NCBI RefSeq assembly: GCF_008370685.1
Contig: NZ_VTZU01000054.1
Location: forward strand, 1 to 47,127
DNA: 47,127 nucleotides
Direction: 5' to 3'
Origin: Aquimarina sp. RZ0
Lineage (GTDB): Bacteria; Bacteroidota; Bacteroidia; Flavobacteriales; Flavobacteriaceae
In this document: piece by piece, positions 8,026-17,245 of the stretch
Layout of the letters: each line of letters begins with the position of its first letter
Numbering within the stretch: position 1 is the first letter of the stretch
Translations under genes and position numbers: made by a program
The notes under the pieces: model-generated
The model's database searches: none
What the model was told of the DNA's origin: nothing
Seen by the model: only the letters and a program-made list of their open reading frames with translations

Positions 8026-8769
8026 TTATGGTGTGAGCATAAAACTTCGCTCTATAAATAGATTTACCCAATTATCTTCACTAACTCCCATTAGTGTGAA
8101 ATTATAGGTGTCTGTAATATTTAACTGAGGGGGTGTCTCTCGTGTGATATTTAAAACCACATTGTCCAGCTTGTAGTACTGAAATTGCTGCTGGGTAGTA
8201 TAGGTCCCCGACAGTAATTCATTACTCATATCAGAAATTACCTGAAAATAAATCACTGTATCATCATCAACTCCATCAGTCCACCCAAAAACAGGCATCA
8301 TTGCTGTCGTCATATCAATAGAAACATCACTAGTAAATGTTGTAGGTTTGGTACGGTGTTTTAATCGAATAGGATTTGACAGGTGCAACACCCCATCTTC
8401 AAAAAAAGTGATAATCACCCATTTCTCACTATCTGTGGTTCTTTCAAATTTTTTCAGATATCCATTAAAAAAATCAGAAGGAGGTATTGCTATTCGTTTG
8501 TAGTTTTGATATTCATTCTTATCTAAATTAATACCAGAAGTTTCATAATAGCTAATATCTGTTGCCCCAGGTCTGGGATATACATAGGCTATAATTGTAC
8601 TTTCATCAATACCAGAGCTAGAAGCACAAGCAATGACGTTATCAATTTTAGTAGTATTAGCCGAAACGAGAGATGCTAATGAAGTATCCTGTGGTATAGT
8701 ACTCTCATTTTCGCTGCAAGCATAAAAAATGCAGCATAAAAGGAATACTATAATACGGATTCTAGTCAT
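8026..8769 (-). CDS. Hypothetical lipoprotein
   Basis: A 247-residue protein with an SPII signal (VFLLCCIFYACSENES, lipid-attached Cys at residue 18). The mature part has no motif I recognise; it is rich in beta-forming stretches and contains an acidic DGVDDDT segment. Its first 8 bases overlap the end of the GH113-like gene upstream, implying translational coupling, so it probably acts in the same outer-membrane or cell-surface process as that enzyme and the two barrel proteins downstream. Confidence 0.75.
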   Translation of the reverse strand: MTRIRIIVFLLCCIFYACSENESTIPQDTSLASLVSANTTKIDNVIACASSSGIDESTIIAYVYPRPGATDISYYETSGINLDKNEYQNYKRIAIPPSDFFNGYLKKFERTTDSEKWVIITFFEDGVLHLSNPIRLKHRTKPTTFTSDVSIDMTTAMMPVFGWTDGVDDDTVIYFQVISDMSNELLSGTYTTQQQFQYYKLDNVVLNITRETPPQLNITDTYNFTLMGVSEDNWVNLFIERSFMLTP

Positions 8770-9772
8770 CTCTATATAATGATCTTATTAATTCTTCTGC
8801 AGGTTTATTTTGTATGGTAAACCTATTATTTTCTTTTCCTCCGGATTCCTGATGGTTATGATACCATTTCCACAAGAATCCTCCTGCAAACCAGGGTTCT
8901 TTCCAAAACTCATTATATAATGCCTGTAAAGCATTATTCTGAGCTTCTAGGTCTATATTTCCACTGACCCGATTAGAATCCCAAGGTTCTTTTCCAGTAT
9001 AATGAATACTTCTATATCCATATTCTGTAAACAACACAGGTTTCTCTATTTTAGATTGTAAAGCAGCAATATTGTTTTTATGTTGCTTCCAGCCTTTTCT
9101 TACTTCTTCTACAGTAGGCGTTTTACTATCAGAAACCGGGAAATAGGCATCAATCCCTATATAATCCAATTGATCCCAGAAAAAAGCATTTCCAAACTGA
9201 TCCCAGTTTTCTGCATATGTCAATTTTCCTTTATATACAGATCGTACATTTTTAATAAGCTGTCTCCAGAATTCCGGTCTTTTCTGTACAAAGGTGTGTA
9301 ACTCTGTACCGATACATAACAAAGGAACATCCATCTCTTCTGCCAATTGTGCATACAACAGTATAAAATCTTCATATGTATCCTCAAACGTCTTCCAGTT
9401 TTCTTCAGAACTCATGGAGATATTACCTGTAAACTCTCCTTTCCAAACCCATATCTGAGGTTTCAGCATGATCTTAATTCCTCGTTGGTTTAGTAATTCA
9501 ATGGTTTTTTTTACGCCCTCTCTTCTTTCTCCCCACCATTGTCTTTTGATATTAAAAACGACATTAGGTGCTTCTAAATTTTTGACAAAACCAAATGGCA
9601 TTACGGCAGCCCAATTAGCATTTACTTTTACTACAGGATCAATATGAGTCACATCAATCTCTTGCGGAGATCCGACAAAACTAATTCCATTGATTTTGGT
9701 CTCTTGTCCCGAACAACTGCAAAAAGCAATACTGATCAGCAGTATAGAAAGACGTTTTAAATATATTTTCAT
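8762..9772 (-). CDS. GH113-like TIM-barrel glycoside hydrolase lipoprotein
   Basis: 336 residues with a lipoprotein signal (SILLISIAFCSCSGQ, Cys about 20). The remainder is a glycosidase-type (beta/alpha)8 domain: KPQIWVWKGEF, LLCIGTELHTF (E157 as likely acid/base), DYIGIDAYFPVSD, and PVLFTEYGYRS (E250 as likely nucleophile), then AGGFLWKWYHN. The pattern fits GH113 (beta-1,4-mannanase family) and related uncharacterised glycoside-hydrolase-like proteins in Flavobacteriaceae. Both catalytic Glu are present, so it should be active, probably at the cell surface or in the periplasm. Substrate mannan is suggested by family only. Coupled to the lipoprotein gene downstream by an 8-bp overlap. Confidence 0.82.
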   Translation of the reverse strand: MKIYLKRLSILLISIAFCSCSGQETKINGISFVGSPQEIDVTHIDPVVKVNANWAAVMPFGFVKNLEAPNVVFNIKRQWWGERREGVKKTIELLNQRGIKIMLKPQIWVWKGEFTGNISMSSEENWKTFEDTYEDFILLYAQLAEEMDVPLLCIGTELHTFVQKRPEFWRQLIKNVRSVYKGKLTYAENWDQFGNAFFWDQLDYIGIDAYFPVSDSKTPTVEEVRKGWKQHKNNIAALQSKIEKPVLFTEYGYRSIHYTGKEPWDSNRVSGNIDLEAQNNALQALYNEFWKEPWFAGGFLWKWYHNHQESGGKENNRFTIQNKPAEELIRSLYRDD

Positions 9773-9808
9773 ACTGCTGAAAATACAATTTTTTATTTAT
9801 ATCAAATG

Positions 9809-10744
9809 CTAGAACAAAGCTCTCAATCCTATACTAAATGTTTGCCCTAATCCCTGAAAGTTACTTCCTCGTACAAACTTCCCAAATGATCCTTCTATGT
9901 TTAATACTTTGGTAAGTTGATATTTTCCTCCAATTCCTACTTGTGTTCCGTTTTGAGAGAAATCATTGCCTAAATCAATAAGAAATGCTTGCTGCGCATT
10001 CACAAAAATGGTAGATTTTGATGTTGGGAAATAACTCAAAAACGCACTCAATGGTAAAAACAAACTATTATTTGCAAAACGCTCACTCACATTTTCCTGC
10101 GTCCCATCTGCTTCACTTGATTTCTCTCCAAAATTATATTTAAAATCTATTTCTGTAAATACCTGCCATTTATTACCGCCAAAGGTATTGTCATAAAAGA
10201 ATTTTGTTTCCCAGGCAAAACTTCGCTGATCCAGAAAAGAGAAAACATTATCTTCAACTGCATCGGGAACATCTTCGAATACAGGAATAATAAAAGAGGT
10301 TGTAAACGAAAAAGTAGACAAACTTCTAAAAGGCTGTACTCTAATAGCCGGAGCTATGGTTGTTAAGCCAGACCTTCTATCATTTCCATTATCTTCAAAA
10401 GAAAATACATCTAATGCTCCCTGACCTCCCAGTGCGTTGGATCGTATTTGAAAAACTGCTCCGATATTTACTCTGGAATTCTTACTTACACCTGTAAATA
10501 TTTCTGTTGTATTGGTAAAAAACGTTTGTCTGTCTATGGTAACAGATTTAGAGCCCGCATCAGTTTGTTCCGTTTGCGTGTAAATACTATTAAAAAATTT
10601 GATGTCCCATTGTCCTTTTTTTAACAATTTGGAAGGCGTGAATTCTTGTATGTTAGAAATGTCATCCCCATCATCCTGACTAAACCCAAAGGTAATAGAA
10701 AGGCATAAGAAAAGTACAGTTATAAAATTTTTGGTCGATTTCAT
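9809..10744 (-). CDS. Putative outer-membrane beta-barrel protein
   Basis: 311 residues with a signal peptide (FITVLFLCLSITFGFSQ) and an acidic N-terminus (DDGDDISN). The rest alternates aromatic and polar residues in short strands (KGQWDIKFFNSIYTQTEQ; NKWQVFTEIDFKYNFG; TFSIGLRALF) and ends in Phe, as expected of an outer-membrane barrel. No family recognised. It sits between a DUF547 gene (upstream, 73 bp) and the GH113-like gene (36 bp downstream), so it may be a porin or assembly partner for that locus. Confidence 0.75.
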   Translation of the reverse strand: MKSTKNFITVLFLCLSITFGFSQDDGDDISNIQEFTPSKLLKKGQWDIKFFNSIYTQTEQTDAGSKSVTIDRQTFFTNTTEIFTGVSKNSRVNIGAVFQIRSNALGGQGALDVFSFEDNGNDRRSGLTTIAPAIRVQPFRSLSTFSFTTSFIIPVFEDVPDAVEDNVFSFLDQRSFAWETKFFYDNTFGGNKWQVFTEIDFKYNFGEKSSEADGTQENVSERFANNSLFLPLSAFLSYFPTSKSTIFVNAQQAFLIDLGNDFSQNGTQVGIGGKYQLTKVLNIEGSFGKFVRGSNFQGLGQTFSIGLRALF

Positions 10745-10817
10745 GATATGATAAATATTATGTTATTCAAAAAAAAACAGAGTTATGATACCCTAATTAT
10801 TTAGTAACAGATTAAAA

Positions 10818-11528
10818 TTATTTGATTACGTTTAAGCTCCAGTTATAAGAGTAATAGGATACTTTTGCATTTGTAGGGATTTTTTCCTTTCTGAATTGAT
10901 TGATATAATCAATCTCTGATCCATTTTGTGTAAAATCACCCTTATACCACTCAAATATTTGAGACAATTGCACTTTCTTCCCTTTTACTTTTATAAAGTT
11001 AGGATTATTTAATGCAATCGTAGCCTGACGCTGTAATTGTTTTTCCAGAGTTGCTGGCTTGTAAGATTCTGATATTATTGGAGGGCAGCCCAAACCTGCG
11101 CATACCAGTACAAAATGAAAACGAGCTTCTTTTGGGAAATTTTTACGCAATATTTTATTTTCCAAATCATTAAGTGTTGTCGTTTTTCCTCCTAATGTAT
11201 ATGTCTTTTTATCAAAAAAACCTTTAATATTTAATGGTGATTTTGTTGGAAACTTATTTATTACACCTTTAATGACTGCAAGGTTATATGCATTTATATA
11301 AAAAGCCTGATATGTTTTAGGATCACTTTTAGAAACGCTTATGGTAGCAGCTTGTTTTAATAATTCATCTAATGCCGCAGGACTACTTTTTATGGTTGCA
11401 TAATCTACTCTTCCTTTGGTAACATGCTTTTTAAAGAAAGCATCAGACTTTGTAAAAAAGTCAGCAGTACTCTGTGAAAAACCAGCACTAACCGCAAGAA
11501 AAGTTGCTATAATTAATAACTTTTTCAT
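10818..11528 (-). CDS. Secreted DUF547-domain protein, second paralogue
   Basis: 236 residues: signal peptide (KKLLIIATFLAVSAGFSQ) then DUF547 with YQAFYINAYNLAVIKGVI, FHFVLVCAGLGCPPI and a C-terminal YYSYNWSLNVIK. It has the same length and domain order as the protein at 1261-1971, but the two are clearly diverged. First gene of a minus-strand run leading through the barrel protein and GH113-like gene. Enzymatic role unknown. A possible weak -7-like sequence (TTCTTTG on the minus strand) lies about 30 bases upstream. Confidence 0.88.
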   Translation of the reverse strand: MKKLLIIATFLAVSAGFSQSTADFFTKSDAFFKKHVTKGRVDYATIKSSPAALDELLKQAATISVSKSDPKTYQAFYINAYNLAVIKGVINKFPTKSPLNIKGFFDKKTYTLGGKTTTLNDLENKILRKNFPKEARFHFVLVCAGLGCPPIISESYKPATLEKQLQRQATIALNNPNFIKVKGKKVQLSQIFEWYKGDFTQNGSEIDYINQFRKEKIPTNAKVSYYSYNWSLNVIK

Positions 11529-11851
11529 TTTATAAATTTTAGAAACTTCTTAAGACAAAGAAGCTTTATTGATTAAGATTTTTTGTTTATCAATGTTTAC
11601 CTTGGTAACGGGCATTGAGTCGAAGGGTATGAATGCTACTTACAAATTAATTTTAATTTCTTTTGAAGTATTACTGCTCATTTTTACAACCTTAAACAAG
11701 GTACGAATAGATTCTTAATCCTTACAGAATCGTCATTTTTTAGATTGATTCTAAATTATTGATACGATTTAAGTTCTTATATTTATAAGCGACTTACATA
11801 CGGAACTTCACTTTTTAGTAATAAAATTGAAACAACCTAACAACTCTCTTT
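11529..11851. other. Divergent intergenic region
   Basis: 323 bp between two divergent starts (11528 minus, 11852 plus). It must contain both promoters. I see no R-family repeat, no hairpin with a T-tract and no clear TAnnTTTG box. Confidence 0.4.
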
Positions 11852-13153
11852 ATGGAACATATTGTTATAATAGGCAATGGAATTTCTGGTGTAACAGCCG
11901 CCAGGCACATTAGAAAAATGTCTGACAAAAAAATTACTATTATTTCTGCCGAAACAGATTTTTTCTTTTCACGTACTGCACTCATGTATGTATATATGGG
12001 GCATATGAAATTCGAACACACACAACCTTATGAAAATTGGTTTTGGGATAAAAACCGAATAGAGCTGAAAAAAGGGTATGTATCAAATGTAGATCATCAA
12101 AATAATCAGTTACTCTTTAAGTCTGGAGAAACTTTATCATACGATAAATTAATTATTGCAACAGGATCAAAACCCAACAAGTTTGGATGGCCGGGACAAG
12201 ATCTGGATGGGGTGATGGGGATGTATCATAAACAGGACTTAGAAAATCTGGAAAAATATGCACCTAATAACTCTGTCTGTAAACGTGCTGTCATTGTAGG
12301 AGGTGGTCTCATTGGGATCGAATTAGCAGAAATGTTGAATTCTCGCGGGATTCCTGTTACTTTCTTAGTGAGAGAAAAGAGTTTTTGGGATGCGGTATTA
12401 CCTGCCGGAGAAAGCGCAATGATTAACAGACACATAAAAAATCATCATATTGACCTTCGGTTAGGAATGAATCTTAAGGAGATTATCTCTGATGAACATG
12501 GGAAAGTCAAAGGCGTAGTAATTCAAGAGACTGGTGAGGTGATTGACTGTAATGTAGTCGGACTTACTGCTGGAGTTTCTCCTAATGTTGACTTCCTAAA
12601 AGAATCTGGAATAGAACTAGGGCGTGGTATCAAAGTAAATAGACATCTGGAAACAAACATACCTAACATATATGCCATTGGTGATTGCGCAGAACAACAC
12701 GAAGCAATCGGCAACAGAAGACCTATAGAAGCCGTTTGGTATACAGGAAGAATGATGGGCGAAACAGTTGCTCAAACAATCTGCGGAAATAAAATCGAAT
12801 ATAAACCTGGACATTGGTTTAATAGTGCAAAATTCCTGGATATAGAATACCAAACCTATGGTTGGGTATTTGGTAAACCCAAAGAATATGAAGAACAATT
12901 TCATTGGAAACATGAGGATGACACTAAATGCTTAACCGTTTCTTACCATAAAGACACGCGAGAATTTCTGGGTCTTAATACATTTGGTATACGCATGCGA
13001 CACGAAGTATTTGACAAGTGGCTTACAGAAAAAAGAGATGTTGACTATGTAATGCAACATCTGGAAGAAGCTAATTTTGATCCAGAGTTTTATAAAACAT
13101 ACGAAACTACTATTCTTTCAACTTTTACATCATCACAACTTAAAACAGCATAA
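11852..13153 (+). CDS. FAD/NAD(P)-dependent oxidoreductase (Pyr_redox_2 family)
   Basis: 433 residues. FAD dinucleotide fold at the N-terminus (IVIIGNGISGVTAARHIR, GxGxxG at 8-13), a second NAD(P)-binding motif about residue 148 (AVIVGGGLIGIELAEML), and the C-terminal FAD-contact signature about 268-276 (IPNIYAIGDCAEQ). This is the layout of NADH:rubredoxin or nitrite-reductase-type flavoprotein reductases; no redox-active CxxxxC disulfide is visible. It is 56 bp upstream of a membrane 4Fe-4S protein on the same strand, so it may feed electrons from NAD(P)H into that protein. The electron acceptor is not known. Confidence 0.85.
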   Translation: MEHIVIIGNGISGVTAARHIRKMSDKKITIISAETDFFFSRTALMYVYMGHMKFEHTQPYENWFWDKNRIELKKGYVSNVDHQNNQLLFKSGETLSYDKLIIATGSKPNKFGWPGQDLDGVMGMYHKQDLENLEKYAPNNSVCKRAVIVGGGLIGIELAEMLNSRGIPVTFLVREKSFWDAVLPAGESAMINRHIKNHHIDLRLGMNLKEIISDEHGKVKGVVIQETGEVIDCNVVGLTAGVSPNVDFLKESGIELGRGIKVNRHLETNIPNIYAIGDCAEQHEAIGNRRPIEAVWYTGRMMGETVAQTICGNKIEYKPGHWFNSAKFLDIEYQTYGWVFGKPKEYEEQFHWKHEDDTKCLTVSYHKDTREFLGLNTFGIRMRHEVFDKWLTEKRDVDYVMQHLEEANFDPEFYKTYETTILSTFTSSQLKTA

Positions 13154-13209
13154 ACACATAAGATTCTTTAAGTTTTTAATCGTCTTAAAGAACCAAAAAA
13201 TACAACAAC

Positions 13210-14799
13210 ATGAGTAATAAATTAAATCATAGTATGTCTCTTGCCTCTCCGGATACAAAAGGGATTTCTACAAAGCAAAAAATAGCACTTGCAACAGGGC
13301 TGATAGGGCTATTCATATTAGTTTTAGCTCTTCTAAATACTAATTTCCCAAACCAAGGAGTATTCTTAACACTTTCACTGATTCTTATCTCAATCGGTAC
13401 TATTATTTATGCAAATGATGCCTATTTAACAAAATTAGAAGGGATTAAAAATGATGGCGTATGGTTTAAATCCATATCCTCCAGAGGAATCATTGGCTGG
13501 TTGACCGGTGTAGTGCTAACTGCTTTTTATATTGTTTTATATTTTTATCCAGAATTATTAGGTCAGGGTACTAATGGTGAAGCTAACACTGGATTAATTG
13601 GATTATTCGACCCTCTAAGCCAACTCCTTAGCGGAAGACCCGCAAGTCAATGGTTTGTATATGGCACCCTCTATACCATTGCCATTATAGTGTTTGGATA
13701 TAAGTTTATATTAAAATATCGCCATAATAGATATCAGCAATTACGTACAGTCTCTGTTATGTTTTTTCAGCTGGGATTTGCATTCCTGATTCCAGAATTT
13801 ATGTATGTCATGAATTCTGACCTTCCTTACTATGATCTTAAAAACATGTGGCCTCTTAATTATTATAATTTTGATCAATATCGGATAGATTCATTTATTA
13901 ATAATGAGACGGTTGGTTTAGGCTTACTTATTTTCGGAATCCTCTCCATATTTGTTATTTCTCCATTTCTGACCTATAAATATGGTAAAAGATGGTACTG
14001 CTCTTGGGTTTGTGGTTGTGGTGGTTTGGCAGAAACTGCCGGAGATTCTTTTAGACAGTTATCTAGCAAAAAAATGAGTGCCTGGAAATTAGAAAGATGG
14101 TTAATCCACACTGTATTGGTTTTTTCTGTAGTAATGACCACAGCGGTTATCCATACATACCTGGGATATGACCCTAATAAATATTGGCTTACTAAAGATC
14201 TGTTCCTTCTTCTAGTTGCTGGATTTTTAGTACTGGTTTTTGCTTCGGTTTTATTTTTTAAAGGAAAAGAACTTGGCAAAGATGCCAAATATGGTGCAAT
14301 AGGATTTTTTGTGGTAATACTATCCCTTGTTGGAATGCACTTCACAGGAACAACAACTGAGGTTTTCTTTTTGAAAGCTGGAGGTTTGCGATCTGCATAT
14401 GGTTTATATATTGGCTCTATCTTCTCTGGTGTGATTGGAACCGGATTTTACCCAATTTTAGGAAATCGCGCCTGGTGTAGATTTGGTTGCCCTATGGCTG
14501 CCATACTAGGGTTCCAACAACGTTTATTTTCTAAATTTAGAATCACTACCAATGGAGGTCAGTGTATTTCTTGTGGAAATTGTTCTACCTACTGTGAGAT
14601 GGGAATTGATGTGCGGTCTTATGCTCAAAAAGGAGAAAATATTGTTCGTTCTAGTTGTGTAGGGTGTGGAGTATGTTCTGCAGTGTGCCCAAGAGGAGTA
14701 TTAAAATTAGAAAATGATGGATTAGACGGTAGAATTAATTCTACTGAAATTTTACTGGGAAATGACGTCGACCTAATGGATTTTGTAAATAAGAAATAA
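13210..14799 (+). CDS. Membrane polyferredoxin, NapH/NosR/CcoG-like 4Fe-4S protein
   Basis: 529 residues with about eight membrane segments (first about 26-60, last near 400-425). Cys motifs: WYCSWVCGCGG in a cytoplasmic loop, WCRFGCP later, then two C-terminal 4Fe-4S sites, CISCGNCSTYC and CVGCGVCSAVCP (CxxCxxCxxxC each). This pattern is shared with NapH, NosR and CcoG/RdxA-type proteins, which move electrons across the membrane. Length and the extra N-terminal segments do not match CcoG exactly. Likely works with the upstream flavoprotein. A strong terminator follows at 14866-14908. Confidence 0.85.
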   Translation: MSNKLNHSMSLASPDTKGISTKQKIALATGLIGLFILVLALLNTNFPNQGVFLTLSLILISIGTIIYANDAYLTKLEGIKNDGVWFKSISSRGIIGWLTGVVLTAFYIVLYFYPELLGQGTNGEANTGLIGLFDPLSQLLSGRPASQWFVYGTLYTIAIIVFGYKFILKYRHNRYQQLRTVSVMFFQLGFAFLIPEFMYVMNSDLPYYDLKNMWPLNYYNFDQYRIDSFINNETVGLGLLIFGILSIFVISPFLTYKYGKRWYCSWVCGCGGLAETAGDSFRQLSSKKMSAWKLERWLIHTVLVFSVVMTTAVIHTYLGYDPNKYWLTKDLFLLLVAGFLVLVFASVLFFKGKELGKDAKYGAIGFFVVILSLVGMHFTGTTTEVFFLKAGGLRSAYGLYIGSIFSGVIGTGFYPILGNRAWCRFGCPMAAILGFQQRLFSKFRITTNGGQCISCGNCSTYCEMGIDVRSYAQKGENIVRSSCVGCGVCSAVCPRGVLKLENDGLDGRINSTEILLGNDVDLMDFVNKK

Positions 14800-14865
14800 A
14801 TCAACAATCTAGAGGGAACAAATCTAAAAAATTAAGCCCCCCATAAAAGATTAAAATAAAATTTT

Positions 14866-14908
14866 AAAAGCCTTCCTGATTTCTATAGAAATCAGGAAGG
14901 CTTTTTTA
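14866..14908 (+). terminator. Rho-independent terminator after the polyferredoxin gene
   Basis: A perfect stem of 18 bp (AAAGCCTTCCTGATTTC paired with its inverse) around a short TATA loop, followed by a T-run. It ends the 11852-14799 operon. Confidence 0.95.
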
Positions 14909-14948
14909 TAAATATCCAAAAACCAATTGCATTCTATTATGATATAAA

Positions 14949-15170
14949 AAATACCATTTCTGCTCTAATACGATTTATAACTAAAAATTTCGCATATTCA
15001 TCGTTTCTTTTTCCTTTCTACTTCGTTAAAAAAATAAACCGTAACTATAGCTATGTTTGATTTTTTTGCCTTGCATAAAGAAAAAATAATTCAATGAATT
15101 TATACGAATTTTTTAATCGCAAATCGTATAATACCATTTCTACCTTAAAATTACCCACTAAAATTTACAG
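14949..15170 (+). repeat. Two R2 left ends flanking R1 copy 3
   Basis: An R2-type end AATACCATTTCTGCTCTA (14950-14967) directly precedes R1 copy 3, and a second one in the same orientation (15129-15167, AATACCATTTCTACC...) directly follows it. The second matches 288-325 with two differences over 38 bp and then stops, so it is a truncated R2. Two same-direction R2 ends around one R1 suggest insertion plus rearrangement, not a simple intact R2. Confidence 0.55.
14968..15129 (+). repeat. R1 palindromic 162-bp element, copy 3 (most diverged)
   Basis: Complete 162 bp with both ends, but several base changes: the core reads CGTAACTATAGCTATGTTT instead of CGTAGCTATAGCTATGCTT, the right arm has ATCGCAAATCGTAT, and one T of the GTTTAAAA run is an A. 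Lies downstream of the polyferredoxin terminator. Confidence 0.93.
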
Positions 15171-15610
15171 ATCCTCAATTGACAGAAATCAACTAAACAT
15201 TTCACAATAAACCTGAAATAATTTAACAATTTCATTTTCTTAAATAAATATTAAAAAATAAATACAACTATCTATTAATCAATACTAATAAAAAAAAATA
15301 AAAAATGATCTAACTATTATTGTTAAATTTTAACATAAAAAAATCAAGGTAATTTTTATAGTTAAGCAAAGTGCAAATACATTTAACCTACCCCTAATTA
15401 ATTTAAATCGACATAAACACATAAAATAATAATAAAAAGAAAGTTTTTTCGTACAATTTTATATAAGGAATTTACCCCGCTATACAACGGTTTATCAATA
15501 AAAATAACCAAAAAAGATTAGGGCTTAAAGCATCTTAGCTGTTTATATAATAACCGGTTACAAATTTTATTAACCATTTTGCTCAACTATTTAACTAATT
15601 TTTTATAACA

Positions 15611-16531
15611 ATGAAAAATGTCATTTTAACACTACGTCTTCTACTTACGATAATCCTGGTAGGATTATTTTCATCCTGCGAAAATGAGTCTTTTACAAAT
15701 ACTGACCTTGATCAATCCTCTTTTTCCAAGGAGATTCAATCAAACTTAATAAAAGCAGGATTTGATATAGAAGACACGCAATTGGTAACGACTCAACTTC
15801 CCGACGGTTCGGAAATCAAATATTTTAGCTATCGTGATATGCTAATTAAGGAATCCGAAATATTAAATGTAAAAAACTCGATACTTGATATTGAAGGAAC
15901 GGATCATACAAAAGCGTTTCAAACACATTTTAGTGTAAATGGTAATCGAACCTATAAAGTTGCTTTTGTTGATTTCCTTACTCCAATGCAAAAACTAGCG
16001 TGTCAAGATCTAATTTATAAATTTAATGAAGACCTTAAGACAACCATAAAATTAGAACCCATTTTTGCTGCTTCTACTGAAATTGAAGCAATAGAAAGAG
16101 ATGTCACCGTAATAGATTCAATAGAAAGAGATGTCACTGTATGGTGGACAGATCTGGTGGATAGCAATGGTAGCAAAACTGCTTTCTTCGGAATGGCTGA
16201 GTTTCCTGATTCAGATGGAAATCCAGGAAAAAATGTACAAATGAATTTTCACTTTTTTGAGCAATTCAGCCGGGGATTCTTAAGAACTATGCTACTTCAT
16301 GAGTTTGGTCACGTCTTTGGGCTGCGTCACAGCGACTATACCACTAGACGAAGTTGCGGGGGTATCAATGAAGAAACAGATCCTCTTGGGAACGATTATA
16401 TACCAACTACAGATGAATCTGGTAATTTTACAAAATCCATTATGAAAGCTTGCTTTTTTGTAGGGGATGAAATTGGATATTTTCCAGAAGATATTACGGC
16501 AATGAGATGGCTTTATGGATATCAGCCTTAA
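15611..16531 (+). CDS. Metzincin-type zinc metallopeptidase lipoprotein
   Basis: 306 residues. SPII signal with Cys 23 (LVGLFSSCENES). The zinc site HEFGHVFGLRH at 230-240 is a complete HExxHxxGxxH metzincin motif, and SIMKAC at 276-281 serves as the Met-turn, so the catalytic centre is intact. This resembles M57/protease B and related secreted Bacteroidetes peptidases. Residues 25-150 form a putative propeptide-like region. A 30-bp tandem duplication (16091-16141) encodes IERDVTVIDS followed by IERDVTV just before the catalytic domain. Monocistronic: a long AT-rich leader upstream, terminator at 16612 downstream. Confidence 0.88.
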   Translation: MKNVILTLRLLLTIILVGLFSSCENESFTNTDLDQSSFSKEIQSNLIKAGFDIEDTQLVTTQLPDGSEIKYFSYRDMLIKESEILNVKNSILDIEGTDHTKAFQTHFSVNGNRTYKVAFVDFLTPMQKLACQDLIYKFNEDLKTTIKLEPIFAASTEIEAIERDVTVIDSIERDVTVWWTDLVDSNGSKTAFFGMAEFPDSDGNPGKNVQMNFHFFEQFSRGFLRTMLLHEFGHVFGLRHSDYTTRRSCGGINEETDPLGNDYIPTTDESGNFTKSIMKACFFVGDEIGYFPEDITAMRWLYGYQP

Positions 16532-16611
16532 ATAATACTATCATCTGTTTTTTTTAAACAAAACCTCTTAATCAATTTCTATAGTCAATAAAATAGAAGT
16601 ATAAACAAGAT

Positions 16612-16655
16612 AAAAAAAATCTCAAAGAGTTTCGACTTTTTGAGATTTTTTTTAT
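16612..16655 (+). terminator. Rho-independent terminator after the metallopeptidase
   Basis: Inverted arms AAAAAAAATCTCAAA and TTTGAGATTTTTTTT separated by a short loop, with A-run and T-run on the two sides; it could act in both directions. Confidence 0.85.
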
Positions 16656-16756
16656 CTTTTAGTTAATGAAAAAATTAAAATCATATTTAATTTATAAACG
16701 ATGTTAGTATTTAAAAAGGGGATCGTCTAAACGCAAACAAATTATCTAACAATATC

Positions 16757-17245
16757 ATGTATAAGCTTTTTATATATATAATTTTATTCCCTATAATGGG
16801 AAATCAAATTACTATCGAAAAGGAATATCACAGAGAATACTACGACAACGGTTTAATCAAAACTGAAGGTTGGAAAATAAACGATCAAAAAACAGATTAT
16901 TGGTTTGTATATTATCCTAACGGAAAAGTTGCCGAAAAGGGTCATTTCCTTCATGGAAAAAAAGAGGGGTACTGGTATTTCTATTCTCAAAATAATGAAC
17001 TTCTCAAGGAAGGACATTTTAAGAATAATAAAGCCGAAAATTGGTGGATTATTTACGATATTGCATCTTCTAAAACTAAAATCACTAAAAAGTATCAATA
17101 TCAAAACGACAAAAAAAATGGGTTCTGTCTTTTATATAAAAATGACAGGCTTTTTAAAGCTGAGAAATATATTAATGATGAGAAGACAGGAGAATGGACA
17201 GATATATCGAGTTTTAAAAGAGATAATCCCAATGCTTCCTTATAA
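16757..17245 (+). CDS. MORN-repeat (YwqK-like) protein with signal peptide
   Basis: 162 residues. N-terminal hydrophobic stretch (LFIYIILFPIMG) as signal or anchor, then about four repeats of the form YY.NG....G....G...G.W..YY (for example YYPNGKVAEKGHFLHGKKEGYW and YSQNNELLKEGHFKNNKAENWW), typical of MORN_2/YwqK antitoxin-like repeats. Such repeats form a beta-meander and often bind lipid or protein partners. Its stop codon abuts the ATG of the next glycosyltransferase with no gap, so it is translationally linked to the glycan operon; a structural or membrane-scaffold role there is inference. Confidence 0.8.
   Translation: MYKLFIYIILFPIMGNQITIEKEYHREYYDNGLIKTEGWKINDQKTDYWFVYYPNGKVAEKGHFLHGKKEGYWYFYSQNNELLKEGHFKNNKAENWWIIYDIASSKTKITKKYQYQNDKKNGFCLLYKNDRLFKAEKYINDEKTGEWTDISSFKRDNPNASL

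Larger units (their letters stand above)
14909..15610. other. 700-bp interval with R1 copy 3 and AT-rich leader
   Basis: Holds R1 copy 3 (14968-15129) flanked on both sides by R2-type ends. The remaining 440 bp up to the metzincin gene are extremely AT-rich. No ORF or clear promoter box is identifiable, though the long leader suggests regulatory content for the gene at 15611. Confidence 0.45.

Noticed and set aside
15130..15610. Riboswitch in the long leader of the metzincin gene
   Set aside because: No conserved riboswitch core or terminator-type hairpin is recognisable; only AT-rich sequence.
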